From CAZSSM01 sp964609385 (GTDB lineage: Bacteria > Planctomycetota > Planctomycetia > Isosphaerales > Isosphaeraceae), in NCBI GenBank assembly GCA_964609385.1, contig CAZSSM010000027.1, forward strand, positions 1 through 64,000: 64,000 bases of DNA, given 5' to 3'. This document shows, piece by piece, positions 1 through 8,658 of the stretch. The position numbers and the translations under genes were made by a program. How positions within the stretch are numbered: position 1 is the stretch's first letter; each line of letters opens with the position of its first letter. Under the pieces are notes generated by a model. The model had not been told where the DNA came from. It ran no database searches and worked only from the letters and a program-made list of their open reading frames with translations.

Positions 1-477
1 TCGGCAGCGACCCGTCATCGACGAGTAAAAACGGCCGGAAACTCGTGGCCGGAAAGCCGAAGGGGTGCCGGGTAGTACCGGTTGAGAGATCGGCCTGACC
101 GTTCGCGGAATCTTCTTCCCAGGTCTTGAAGGTGACCTCAACGTCTTGTATCTGGCAATACAAAAGGTGAAGGTGCGATCGTAGTGGCTGAGCAGTCTGA
201 TTGGTGGTCGTGTTCTCGCTCTCGCAGAGATGTCTTCGGGGCTGCTCGCTGCGGCCACAATCGATATTTGTTATGGTGTATCTACATGATTCGTGTCGGC
301 GTGTATTTTTCTGTGTCTGTGTATTAAGCATGAGGTCAACTGCCTCCAATGGGCAGCCGACCTTAGTGCTTGATGATCAATTCTTAATATCCGATCGATC
401 GAAGGGGGAGTTGTTCTCAAGAGGGGAGGCACCATCTGGATCGAGGCGATGTCGAGGCTCGATGGCTCCCACAACGA
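1..477. other. leading region with no supported gene
   Basis: No reading frame in this stretch has a recognisable domain, a credible start with ribosome binding site, or conserved neighbours. It lies 3' of the Mrp-type gene, and bases 250-420 are visibly more AT-rich than the flanks. The first 110 bases could hold the end of a gene that begins before the window, but I cannot support one. A short inverted repeat with CGGCC and GGCCG arms lies near bases 32-52. Confidence 0.4.
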
Positions 478-1569
478 TCAGTTGAGGATCTCGAAGCCGG
501 GGACCTTCTGGGTCTTGATGTTCTGGATGCTGACCTGGGCGGCCAATTGCTTGACCACGTTCAGCAGGTACGGGCTCATCGGCGAGGATTCCTCGATCGC
601 GCGACCGATCTGCCCGAGATCGCCCCACTCGCGGAACTGGCCGACCAGCGGGATCTCGCCCAGGTAGGGGATGCCCAGTTCTTCGGCCTTGGTCCGGGCG
701 CCGCCCTTGCCGAACATCCGGACAACGGTCCCGTCGGGGCCTTCGTAGTCGCTCATGTTTTCAACCATGCCGAGCAGCGGGACCTTGAGCTGACGGAACA
801 TGGTGGTGGCGCGGACCGCGTCGAGCAGGGCGACCTGTTGCGGTGTGCAAACGATGACCGCGCCGGTCAAGGGCAGGGCTTGGCCCAGGCTCAGTGGGAC
901 GTCGCCGGTGCCCGGCGGCAGGTCGATAATCAGGTAGTCCAATTCGCCCCAGTCAACCTTGTGGAGGAACTGAAGGACGATCCCGTGCAGGCGCGGACCA
1001 CGCATCACCATGGCCTGCTCGGGCTCCATGAGGAAGGCCGTTGAGATCAGCTTGAGGCCGTCCTGAACGACCGGCTGGATCCGGTCCTCGGCCAAGGTCG
1101 GGCGGTCCGATGCGCCGACCAGGTGAGGAATTGAAGGACCGTAGACATCGGCATCCATCAGGCCGACGGACGTGCCGAAGCTCTGGAGTCCGTAGGCGAT
1201 CGAGGCGGCCACCGAGGATTTGCCGACTCCACCTTTGCCCGACCCGACGGCGATCACGTTCTTGACCCCGGGCAGGTCGTTCCGCTCGGCGACCGGCGCG
1301 CGGCCTCGGACCTCGGCCCCCATCGTGATCTGGTAGGACCGCTCCTGCCCCAGGCGTTGCTCCAAGGCGGTCCGGACGTTCTGCTCGATCTCGGCCTTGC
1401 GCGGACAGGCCGGCGTGGTCAGATTGACCGTCAGGGCGATCGAGTCGTCCGCGACCCGGATGTCCTTGATCATGCCCAACTCGACCAGATCGCGTTGGAT
1501 ATCTGGGTCCTTGACGCCCTGCAGCGCGTCCAGGACGTCCTGTTCGGTCGGTGCCGGGGCCGATGCCAT
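478..1569 (-). CDS. Mrp/ApbC-type P-loop ATPase lacking the CxxC motif
   Basis: Mrp/ApbC (Nbp35-class) proteins are cytoplasmic ATPases that act as carriers in iron-sulfur cluster assembly. The N-terminal 80 residues look like the MIP18/DUF59 domain often fused to bacterial Mrp. A deviant Walker A (GSGKGGVGKSS) sits at residues 109-119, followed by the MDADVYGPS switch and the DLPPGTGD motif. I chose the ATG at 1569 because AAGGAG stands 7 bases upstream. An in-frame start at 1677 would add 36 residues of no family character and run into the next gene. Oddity: after VENMS, where Mrp proteins normally carry the CxxC that holds a bridging cluster, this protein reads GPDG. The family call is firm, but classical cluster transfer is doubtful. 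Confidence 0.9.
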   Translation of the reverse strand: MASAPAPTEQDVLDALQGVKDPDIQRDLVELGMIKDIRVADDSIALTVNLTTPACPRKAEIEQNVRTALEQRLGQERSYQITMGAEVRGRAPVAERNDLPGVKNVIAVGSGKGGVGKSSVAASIAYGLQSFGTSVGLMDADVYGPSIPHLVGASDRPTLAEDRIQPVVQDGLKLISTAFLMEPEQAMVMRGPRLHGIVLQFLHKVDWGELDYLIIDLPPGTGDVPLSLGQALPLTGAVIVCTPQQVALLDAVRATTMFRQLKVPLLGMVENMSDYEGPDGTVVRMFGKGGARTKAEELGIPYLGEIPLVGQFREWGDLGQIGRAIEESSPMSPYLLNVVKQLAAQVSIQNIKTQKVPGFEILN

Positions 1570-1666
1570 GTGGGGACTCCTTCTGAAAAGGACTTCGGGA
1601 GGTTGGACCGTGGCCTTGTTGTAGGCGTCCCGGTCTCGAATCGTTGATGGGGCGCTGCCGGTCCAT

Positions 1667-2221
1667 TCAAAGGCCATCGACGACGCGGTCGGCGGTCCGA
1701 TCGGGCCGATCTCCCAGTTCGTCGGCGATGCATCGGATCAGGGCGGTGGTCTCGATCGCGTTGAGGTCACGCCACCAAGGGCGCTGGATCGGAGTGATCG
1801 GTCGATGCCAGCCCCGTTGATCGCGCAGCGTGCCGGCCTGCTTGGCCCATCGAGTCAAGGAATCGGCCAGGCGCGGCGGGGGCGTCGAGATGGGCAGGAC
1901 CCGCGTCGCACCAACCATCAGGAGTCGAGCCATGTCCTCGGGTTCCTCGGAGGTCAGGGCCAAGATCCAGGTCTCGGGGAATCGTCGAGCGACCTGGGCG
2001 ATCGTCCGACCGGCCGAGGCCGGATCGGTCCCGGCATCGACGAGCAGCAGCGGGCGTCCGACACCGGGCCATCGGTCCGTGAGATCGGCCTCGGACCGCA
2101 CCTCGATCAGGACCAGATCCGAAGTCCTCAGCCGTGGTCGGAGTTGCCGAGCGAGCACACCCAGGCGCTCGAGGATCGCCAGGACGGGCCGTGACCGTCT
2201 CAGATCGGGGCGATCGGTCAT
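1667..2221 (-). CDS. hypothetical protein, receiver-like fold possible
   Basis: This 184-residue protein is not recognised by family. It has an alternating strand/helix pattern: a hydrophobic LLLVDAG strand near residue 58, WILALTSEE near residue 85, then GATRVLPIS. That arrangement recalls a degenerate response-regulator receiver, including a K/T-switch-like region, but the phosphoacceptor aspartate environment is not convincing. It lies 97 bases upstream of the Mrp-type gene in the same direction and may share its transcript. A GAGGA element stands rather far (about 12 bases) from the ATG at 2221. A DNA-binding or signalling role cannot be read from the sequence. Confidence 0.55.
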   Translation of the reverse strand: MTDRPDLRRSRPVLAILERLGVLARQLRPRLRTSDLVLIEVRSEADLTDRWPGVGRPLLLVDAGTDPASAGRTIAQVARRFPETWILALTSEEPEDMARLLMVGATRVLPISTPPPRLADSLTRWAKQAGTLRDQRGWHRPITPIQRPWWRDLNAIETTALIRCIADELGDRPDRTADRVVDGL

Positions 2222-2414
2222 GCGTTGTCGCGGTCCTCGGGCCCTTGCCGTTGTCCGAAGCGTCCTGACGGCCGTGGACCTCCGGGGTCATCACGGCCGA
2301 AGCCACGCCTCAACGAGCCAGCGGACTTGAAGCCCGGTGGCCCGGGGCTAGACTGTCAGATGGAGCATTATACGCGGTTTCAGACGAGTCTGGTTGTGGA
2401 GGCCACACCAACAC

Positions 2415-3389
2415 ATGGCCGATCGCAATTATTACGAGGTGCTGGGAGTCTCCAAGTCCGCCTCAGAGGACGAGATCAAGAAGGCCTATCGCCAACTGGC
2501 CCGGCAGTACCATCCCGACCGCAATCCGGACGACCCCCAGTCCGTGCAGCGGTTTCGGGAGGTCCAGGACGCCTACGAGGTCTTGGGCGACTCGGAGAAG
2601 CGCTCGGCCTATGACCGGTTCGGCCATGCGGCGTATCGCGCCACCAACGGCGCCTCGTGGAGCGGCGGCTCCCCGTTCGGTCCAGGGGCCGGCCCATCGT
2701 TCAGCCAAGCCGATTTCTCACAATTCGTCCACCAGTTCCGACCCGAAGACGGCTCTTCGACCCAATCCAACGTCTTCTCCGGGCTCTTCGATGATCTGCT
2801 CGGCCGCAATGCGGGCCGTCGTGGACCCGAGCGGAGCCGGGGGGGCCGCGATCTGGTCAGCGAGCTGACCATCCCGTTCCTGACGGCGGCCCGTGGAGGT
2901 ACCGCCTCAGTCACCGTGAAGCGGGTCGACGGCAGCCAGAAGACGCTCGACATCACGATCCCGCCCGGAACCGCCTCGGGGCACAAGCTCCGGCTCAAGG
3001 GCCAGGGCGAGCCCGGTGTGCGGGGTGGCCCGCCGGGGGCCCTGACGATCCAGGTCCAAGTGGAGCCGCATCCCTTTTTCCGGATGGTCGACCGCAACCT
3101 GGAGGTGGACTTGCCGATCACTGTCAGCGAGGCGATTTTGGGGGCGCGGGTCGAGGTCCCCACGATGGATGGGGTCAAGGCGGTGACGATCCCGTCAGGC
3201 AGTTCGTCGGGGCGCAAGCTCCGGCTCAAGGGGTTCGGGATCCCGGCCCATGGCGAGCATTCAGTCGGCGACCTGATCGCCGTGCTCCGGATCACCGTGC
3301 CCAGCGGGGAACCCGATTCCTGGGTTCGAGACATGATCGAGCGCTATGCGTCGCACACCAAGTTCCAGCCACGTGCGGGCCTCTGGTGA
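2415..3389 (+). CDS. DnaJ/CbpA-type J-domain co-chaperone without zinc finger
   Basis: This is a J-domain protein that would stimulate a DnaK ATPase in the cytoplasm. Residues 1-70 form the J domain (YYEVLGVSKSA, then the HPD tripeptide in YHPDRNPDD). A Gly/Ser/Phe-rich linker follows, then two C-terminal substrate-binding beta domains each carrying the GRKLRLKG / GHKLRLKG signature. No CxxCxGxG zinc repeats are present, so it is CbpA-like (type II) rather than a canonical DnaJ. The ATG at 2415 begins MADRNYYEVLG, the normal family start. An upstream in-frame start at 2394 would add seven unconserved residues. No dnaK or grpE is adjacent. It ends about 120 bases before rnpA and may be read with it. 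Confidence 0.92.
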   Translation: MADRNYYEVLGVSKSASEDEIKKAYRQLARQYHPDRNPDDPQSVQRFREVQDAYEVLGDSEKRSAYDRFGHAAYRATNGASWSGGSPFGPGAGPSFSQADFSQFVHQFRPEDGSSTQSNVFSGLFDDLLGRNAGRRGPERSRGGRDLVSELTIPFLTAARGGTASVTVKRVDGSQKTLDITIPPGTASGHKLRLKGQGEPGVRGGPPGALTIQVQVEPHPFFRMVDRNLEVDLPITVSEAILGARVEVPTMDGVKAVTIPSGSSSGRKLRLKGFGIPAHGEHSVGDLIAVLRITVPSGEPDSWVRDMIERYASHTKFQPRAGLW

Positions 3390-3510
3390 ACCCGTCATCG
3401 TGTCGAGTGGTCCTCTCGGTGTCGGATCATGGTCGTTGCGTTGATGGGCACCGACCAGGCGGGCATCGGGCCCACGTCCGCATCGACGTCGCGAACCAGG
3501 CGAGATCTTG

Positions 3511-3945
3511 ATGAAGCCTCCCGGCGCCCGGTTTCGGCCCCACGAACGCCTCAAGGACGCGCGTCAGTTCCAGCAGGTCTTCCGACGCAAGCGCTCGGCC
3601 GGCGATGCTCATCTGGTCGTCTACGGCCTGGAGAACCAACGGGACTACTCGAGGCTGGGCCTCTCGATCTCCAAGCGGAAGGTGGGATCAGCGGTGCGCC
3701 GGAATCGGGTCAAGCGGCTCATCCGCGAGGCGTTTCGCCGGAGCAAGATGGATCTACCGCGCGGGCTCGACCTCATCGTCATCGCGCGGGGTCCCGAACT
3801 CGGCTACGACCAGGTCCGTGAATCGCTCGTCAAGCTGGCCCGTGCTGTCCAGAGGCGATTGGATCGGGATCGGCAGCGTTCAGCATCGAAGGCGGAACCG
3901 ACTGCACCGACCAGGCCTGTGGAGGGCTCCACCCCATGTTCTTGA
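3511..3945 (+). CDS. rnpA: ribonuclease P protein component
   Basis: RnpA is the protein subunit of RNase P, which binds the catalytic RNA and helps remove 5' leaders from precursor tRNAs. The protein shows the FRPHERLKDARQFQQVFRRK opening, a central strand (RLGLSISKRKVGSAV) and the diagnostic RNR helix (RRNRVKRLIREAFR). It is 144 residues long, with a short non-conserved tail after residue 120. The ATG at 3511 directly follows a possible TTG at 3508; I prefer the ATG. Its 3' end overlaps yidD by 10 bases, the usual rnpA-yidD coupling. The rpmH gene that usually precedes rnpA is not in the 120-base gap upstream. Confidence 0.93.
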   Translation: MKPPGARFRPHERLKDARQFQQVFRRKRSAGDAHLVVYGLENQRDYSRLGLSISKRKVGSAVRRNRVKRLIREAFRRSKMDLPRGLDLIVIARGPELGYDQVRESLVKLARAVQRRLDRDRQRSASKAEPTAPTRPVEGSTPCS

Positions 3946-4190
3946 CGACGGCTCGACGGCTCCTAGGGTGGCTCGGCCGATGTGCCGAGGCCGGGCTGAT
4001 CGGCGTGATCCGCCTATATCAGTGGACGCTCAGCCCGCTTCTGGGCAACGTTTGTCGATTCCAGCCCAGTTGCAGCAACTACATGGTCGAGGCCGTCCGC
4101 AAATATGGGCTGTTCGTGGGTGTTTACAAGGGGATTGGTCGCGTGTTGCGATGCCATCCCTGGAATCCCGGCGGGTATGATCCCCCGTGA
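3936..4190 (+). CDS. yidD: membrane protein insertion efficiency factor YidD
   Basis: YidD is a small membrane-associated protein that assists YidC-dependent insertion of inner-membrane proteins. The 84-residue product has the complete family signature: an amphipathic N-terminus, IRLYQWTLSPLLG, CRFQPSCSNYMVEAV with its paired cysteines, and RVLRCHPWNPGGYDPP at the end. The start overlaps the end of rnpA. Normally yidC follows, but here a hairpin and a convergent phosphatase gene come next, so the rnpA-yidD pair is separated from yidC. Confidence 0.93.
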   Translation: MFLTTARRLLGWLGRCAEAGLIGVIRLYQWTLSPLLGNVCRFQPSCSNYMVEAVRKYGLFVGVYKGIGRVLRCHPWNPGGYDPP

Positions 4191-4254
4191 TCCCTTTACT
4201 CCGGCAATCGCGGAAGGATCTTCGGATTTTCCGCTAGAGGGAGCTATGCCAAAC

Positions 4255-4277
4255 AGGGAGGGCCCGAGACCCTCCCT
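4255..4277. terminator. hairpin between convergent genes
   Basis: A perfect 8-bp stem, AGGGAGGG and CCCTCCCT around a 7-base loop, lies between yidD (plus) and the PP2C gene (minus). Its right arm overlaps the phosphatase stop codon. There is no clear T-run, so use as a bidirectional terminator is inferred from position and stem strength. Confidence 0.55.
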
Positions 4278-5484
4278 ACCAGGATTTCTTCTGGGATCGT
4301 CGCCAGGCATATCCGAGCCGATAGGTCAGTTCGCCCAGTTCCCGGAACGTCTCCTCCAGCCGGTTCTCGGCGCGGGCCGACTCGACCTTGAGGCGCTGTT
4401 GGGCGAGTTTGGCCCAGTCCAAGGGCCAGGATTCGCTGACGCCACGTTCCTGAGCCTGTTTGGCCAGGTTGAACAACGGATCGACGATCTCAGGGGTCAG
4501 CGTGCAGGTCGCCGATCGATAGAGGTTGGCATCGACCTGTTCCATCCGTGGGCTCTGCAAGCCGATAGCGGTCAGGAAGCGGCCCAGCGGTTTCTTGGTC
4601 GACGCGGACTTCGGCTTGCGTCCGTTAGCCCGCCCCCGGGTGCCAGGGCTCCCTTGCCCGGAGGAGCCGAGGTCGACCTCGGACCCATCGCCGATCCGCG
4701 CGACGATGACGGTGATGTTGTCGTTACCGCCGCGGAGGTTGGCCAGATGGACCAAGTACCGGGCCGCATCGCGGGGAGCGAAACGGCTGGCAAACAGGCC
4801 GATCTCCATGTCTGAGACCGGCCCGGAGAGGCCGTCCGAGCAGATCACGAAGATGTCGTCGTCCTGGACCTCGAAGGGCCCCTCCAGATCGACCTCGACG
4901 GTCGGCTCGGGCCCGAGGCTCCGGGTGATGACGTTGTCGGGCACCACGTTCTGGGCCTGCTCGAGCGTCAGATGATTGCGCTGCACCAGCTCCCAGAGCA
5001 GGCTGTGATCGTTGGAGACCTGGTCGATCTGGTTGTCGCGGATCCGGTAGACTCGCGAGTCGCCAACATGGGCGATCAGAGCGCCCTCGGGCAGGAGGAT
5101 CAACGTCGAGCAGGTCGTGCCCATCCCGTGGAAATCGCGGTTGGCCTCAGCCCGCTCGTGAATCTGCTTGTTGACGTTCCGGTAGGCTTGCCGGATCGCC
5201 TCGCGCGGATCGGTCTGTTTGGCTTTGATGTAGATATGCGGGATGTTGTCGCAGGCCATCTTGCTGGCCAGCTCGCCGACGGCGTGGGCTCCCATGCCGT
5301 CGGCGACCATGAGCAGATGCCCGAAGCGTTCCCACTTCTCTTGAGTCGCGGCGCGAACCACCGCGTAGCTGTCCTGATTGTTGCTGCGGCGGATCCCGGT
5401 GTCGGTCTCGGCCGCGTTGTTGAGCCTATCCCAGTTCACGGCCGGACTATGCCTTCGCGTCACGGAAAGGGTTTGCATGAGCAT
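4276..5484 (-). CDS. PP2C-family Ser/Thr protein phosphatase
   Basis: This is a PPM/PP2C phosphatase that would reverse Hanks-type kinase phosphorylation using two metal ions. Residues 20-265 form the catalytic domain. Visible metal-site motifs are NNQDSY (residues 35-40), VADGMG (60-65), GDSRVYR (141-147), SDGLSG (216-221) and GGNDNITVIVA (252-262). The remaining 135 residues are a basic linker and a helical tail with no recognised domain and no transmembrane segment, so the enzyme should be cytoplasmic. A Ser/Thr kinase gene at 11.4 kb and an FHA/SpoIIE protein at 13.4 kb are plausible partners. The start at 5484 is the track of least resistance; a second ATG lies two codons in. Confidence 0.9.
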   Translation of the reverse strand: MLMQTLSVTRRHSPAVNWDRLNNAAETDTGIRRSNNQDSYAVVRAATQEKWERFGHLLMVADGMGAHAVGELASKMACDNIPHIYIKAKQTDPREAIRQAYRNVNKQIHERAEANRDFHGMGTTCSTLILLPEGALIAHVGDSRVYRIRDNQIDQVSNDHSLLWELVQRNHLTLEQAQNVVPDNVITRSLGPEPTVEVDLEGPFEVQDDDIFVICSDGLSGPVSDMEIGLFASRFAPRDAARYLVHLANLRGGNDNITVIVARIGDGSEVDLGSSGQGSPGTRGRANGRKPKSASTKKPLGRFLTAIGLQSPRMEQVDANLYRSATCTLTPEIVDPLFNLAKQAQERGVSESWPLDWAKLAQQRLKVESARAENRLEETFRELGELTYRLGYAWRRSQKKSW

Positions 5485-5773
5485 CGTCGCAATCCTGCCT
5501 GCTTTAGCCTACACCGGGGCCGCGTCGTTGGAAATGTGAGCTTTGCCATCCGTTGGCGTTGGGTGGGGGTTCGACCTCTCGGAGGACCAACTCGGATCCA
5601 CGGGGCGGACCGAACCGGCAACATCCCGTCGGGACGTCGAGGCCCATCGGGTCGGCGGGCGACACTGTGAACCTCGGGGTGGGACCGAGTCACAGACATC
5701 GATGGTTATAGTACAAAGTCGCCGGAGCGTTCGTGACAGGCTGCGCGACACCCAAACATGGACTGGATGTGGA

Positions 5774-8521
5774 ATGTTGGATTCTGTCCCGTGGCTGGAG
5801 CCGCTGGAGCGGTTTCGGCTGGCCAATGGGCTGAGCGTGCTCCTGGGGCCACGACGGCAGGCCGAAACGGCCAGCGTGAGCCTCTGGTATCACGTTGGGT
5901 CTCAGCAGGAGCTGGCCGGGCAGCGTGGCTTCGCGCATCTGTTCGAGCACCTGATGTTCGAGGGGTCGCGTCAGTTCCCCGACGGATTTTTCCGGACCCT
6001 TCAGCCGTATGGGGCGCGGATCAACGGCTCGACCTCCACGGACCGGACCAATTATGTGGTGGAACTGCCGGCTGAACATCTCCGCCTGGCCTTGAGGATG
6101 GAGGCCGATCGGATGGGGTTCTTGATCCCGAACCTCACCGAGGAGGCCTTGAAGATCCAGCAGGACGTCGTCCAGAACGAGTATCGGCAGAACTATGTCG
6201 ACCGCCCCTATGGTCGGGTCGGGTCGATGCTGGCCGAGGCCCTCTTTCCTCCGGAGCATCCCTACCACTGGCTGCCGATCGGGCGTATGGAGGATGTGGC
6301 CTCGGCGTCGCTGGCCCAAGTGGCCGCCTTCCACGAGAAGTACTACGTCCCGGCCAACGCTTGTCTCTGTGTGATGGGTGACATCGAGGTCGATTCGGTT
6401 CGATCCTGGATCGAGGAAGCCTTCGGTGCCCTCCGTGGGGGTGGCGCTGCGGTCCGTCGGCGTCCCCGCTGGGATGGCTTGGAGCAGACGCGATCGCTGG
6501 AACTCTTCGATCGCGTCGAGCTGGAGCGTTGCTATCTGCTCTGGCCGAGCGTGTCCCGATTCCATTCGGACGAGGCCGCCCTGGATGTCCTGGTCGACCT
6601 GCTGGGTCGTGGGCGTGGGAGCCGGCTCTATCGACGCTTGGTCCGTGACGAGGAACTGGCCCTCGACGTGGCCGTCAGTCATCCGGCCCGCGAACTGGCC
6701 GGCCACATCGCGATCGCCGTCACCGTCCGACCGGATCGCGACGTCAGGCGGATCGTCGAGATTCTGGAGGACGAGATTCGCGATCTCCAGCATCGAGGAC
6801 CCAGCGCCGAGGAACTCGAGCGGGTCCGCAACCTCTTCCTGACCGCCGAGCTGTTCGCCTTGGAAGTCCTCGGCGGCTTCGGTGGGCTCGCCGATCGCCT
6901 GTGTGGCTACCAGGTGATGCGTGGGGATCCCGGGGCGATCCTCGAAGAGCAGCGGAAGTATTGGTCGGTGACCGCCGAGGAGGTGATGGGGGTTGCCGAG
7001 CGCTACCTCGTCGATCGACCGCGATTGGACCTTCGAGTGCGACCTCAACGGCCCGCGACGGCGACCCCGTCGACCCAGGTCGAGCCCACCGCGACTCCGA
7101 CCGTCCGCCGGTCGACCCGCCGCGACGCGTTGCCGATCCCGCACGAGGTGGTCCTGGACGACGGCTCGACCGTCTGGATTCTTCAAGAGACACAGATGCC
7201 GCTCTGTGTCGCGACCTACGTCAGCCGAAACGGCGGACCCGACGATCCGATCGCGATGGCCGGTCGATCGCTGTTGACGGCCGACCTGCTCCGCGAAGGG
7301 ACGATGCGTCGCTCGGCCGAGCAACTCGCCCTCGATGCTGAAACCTTGGGACTTCGCCTGGCCAGCTCGGCCGACTGGCATGGGCTCTCCGTGGGCATCT
7401 CGTGCCTGGACGAGCATCTGGTCGAGGGCTTGGAGATGATCGTGGAGGTCTGGGACCAGCCCGCCTTCGAGGCTTCGGAGTTCGAACGGCTCCGCGACCG
7501 CCGACTGACGAGTCTCCAGGCCGAGCGGATCCGCTCGGAGAGCCTCGCCCAGCGAGCGCTTCTGGGTTGCCTCTATGACTCCGCGGATCCTTACAGCATG
7601 CCGCTCCGGGGCTCCTCAACGACCCTCCGCGAGCTGACCGGAGACAAGATCCGAGATTTCCATCGGGACCATCGACGAGCCGCCGCGGGCGGTTGGATCC
7701 TGGTCGGTCCCAACGAACCCGAGGAGATGCTGGACCGCCTCAGAGCCGTGCTCGATCGCCGCGATGCAAAGGGGGGCATCGGAGCTTCCTCAACGAGCAT
7801 GACGATCGAAACGCCCATCCGTGATCGTGACGATCAGCCCCGACGGGTGCTCGTGAACCGGCCCGGGGCCGAGCAGGCAGTTGTCTTGATGGGGCATGTC
7901 GGCCTGGCCCGGACCGACTCCGACTGGGAGGCGTTGACCTTGGCTAGCCTGATCTTGGGGGGCCAGTTCACCTCGAGGCTCAACCAGAGGGTCCGTGAGG
8001 AGTTGGGCCTGACTTACGGGATCGGGTGCTCCCTGGATCCGAGGCGACGCCCCGGCCCGTTCGCTATCTCTGCCTCGCTGGATCCGGATCGCTTGGTCGA
8101 GGCACTTCGCGAAATCCAACGGATCGTCGGCGCCCTCGTGACCGACCAACCGCCTACACTGGTCGAACTGGAACGGGCCCGCCAGGCGGTTCTGGAGGCC
8201 CAAGTCCGACGCTATGCGACCCGTCGAGGCCAAGCCGACCGGTTCGCGACGCTCTTCTCCCTGGGGCTGGACCGCGAAACCGATCGTCGACAGCGGATCG
8301 CCTGGTCGGAGCTGTCCGTCGATCAGGTAGCCTCGACGGCGCGTCGGGTCATTGACCCGGATCGGCTTCACGTCGTCGTGGTCGGGGATCGCGATCGCCT
8401 CGACAATCAGTTGAGCGGCCTCGAAGGGGGAACCTGGGACGTCCTGGATCCGGAGAGTTTGGTGGATCGACAACCCCATACTCCCGATTCCAGACCCCCT
8501 CAGACTCCCGGAATCGCTTGA
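5774..8521 (+). CDS. M16 (pitrilysin-family) zinc metallopeptidase, two domains
   Basis: This is a zinc endopeptidase of the processing-peptidase type. The inverted zinc motif HxxEH (HLFEH) is at residues 55-59, with the third ligand likely Glu136 in QNEYRQNY. The protein is 915 residues and carries two M16 units: an active half (about 1-430) and a second half (about 460-900) that lacks HxxEH and contains the family's R/Y-type segment VREELGLTYGIGCSL. This matches the single-chain active/inactive pair known for the family. No signal peptide is seen. The frame stays open upstream to 5543, but family homology begins at LEPLERFRLANGL just after the ATG at 5774. It stands alone, with 137 bases before the next gene. 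Confidence 0.9.
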   Translation: MLDSVPWLEPLERFRLANGLSVLLGPRRQAETASVSLWYHVGSQQELAGQRGFAHLFEHLMFEGSRQFPDGFFRTLQPYGARINGSTSTDRTNYVVELPAEHLRLALRMEADRMGFLIPNLTEEALKIQQDVVQNEYRQNYVDRPYGRVGSMLAEALFPPEHPYHWLPIGRMEDVASASLAQVAAFHEKYYVPANACLCVMGDIEVDSVRSWIEEAFGALRGGGAAVRRRPRWDGLEQTRSLELFDRVELERCYLLWPSVSRFHSDEAALDVLVDLLGRGRGSRLYRRLVRDEELALDVAVSHPARELAGHIAIAVTVRPDRDVRRIVEILEDEIRDLQHRGPSAEELERVRNLFLTAELFALEVLGGFGGLADRLCGYQVMRGDPGAILEEQRKYWSVTAEEVMGVAERYLVDRPRLDLRVRPQRPATATPSTQVEPTATPTVRRSTRRDALPIPHEVVLDDGSTVWILQETQMPLCVATYVSRNGGPDDPIAMAGRSLLTADLLREGTMRRSAEQLALDAETLGLRLASSADWHGLSVGISCLDEHLVEGLEMIVEVWDQPAFEASEFERLRDRRLTSLQAERIRSESLAQRALLGCLYDSADPYSMPLRGSSTTLRELTGDKIRDFHRDHRRAAAGGWILVGPNEPEEMLDRLRAVLDRRDAKGGIGASSTSMTIETPIRDRDDQPRRVLVNRPGAEQAVVLMGHVGLARTDSDWEALTLASLILGGQFTSRLNQRVREELGLTYGIGCSLDPRRRPGPFAISASLDPDRLVEALREIQRIVGALVTDQPPTLVELERARQAVLEAQVRRYATRRGQADRFATLFSLGLDRETDRRQRIAWSELSVDQVASTARRVIDPDRLHVVVVGDRDRLDNQLSGLEGGTWDVLDPESLVDRQPHTPDSRPPQTPGIA

Positions 8522-8658
8522 CTCGAGGCATGGCAATCGAAATCGAGACCAATAGTCCGCCCGCGCCGAACGTCTTTCCCTGAACCAATGGATGATTGGC
8601 GAGCGTGGGGACGGCGCCCCGAGGCTGCGATCTACGAGCGAGTCGAGGAGCGAGCACC

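Noticed and set aside
3390..3510. rpmH upstream of rnpA
   Set aside because: None of the frames gives the bL34 signature (a short, very Lys/Arg-rich protein).
5690..7417. 575-residue minus-strand open frame
   Set aside because: It is fully antisense to the M16 peptidase, whose HxxEH motif and domain pattern are clear.
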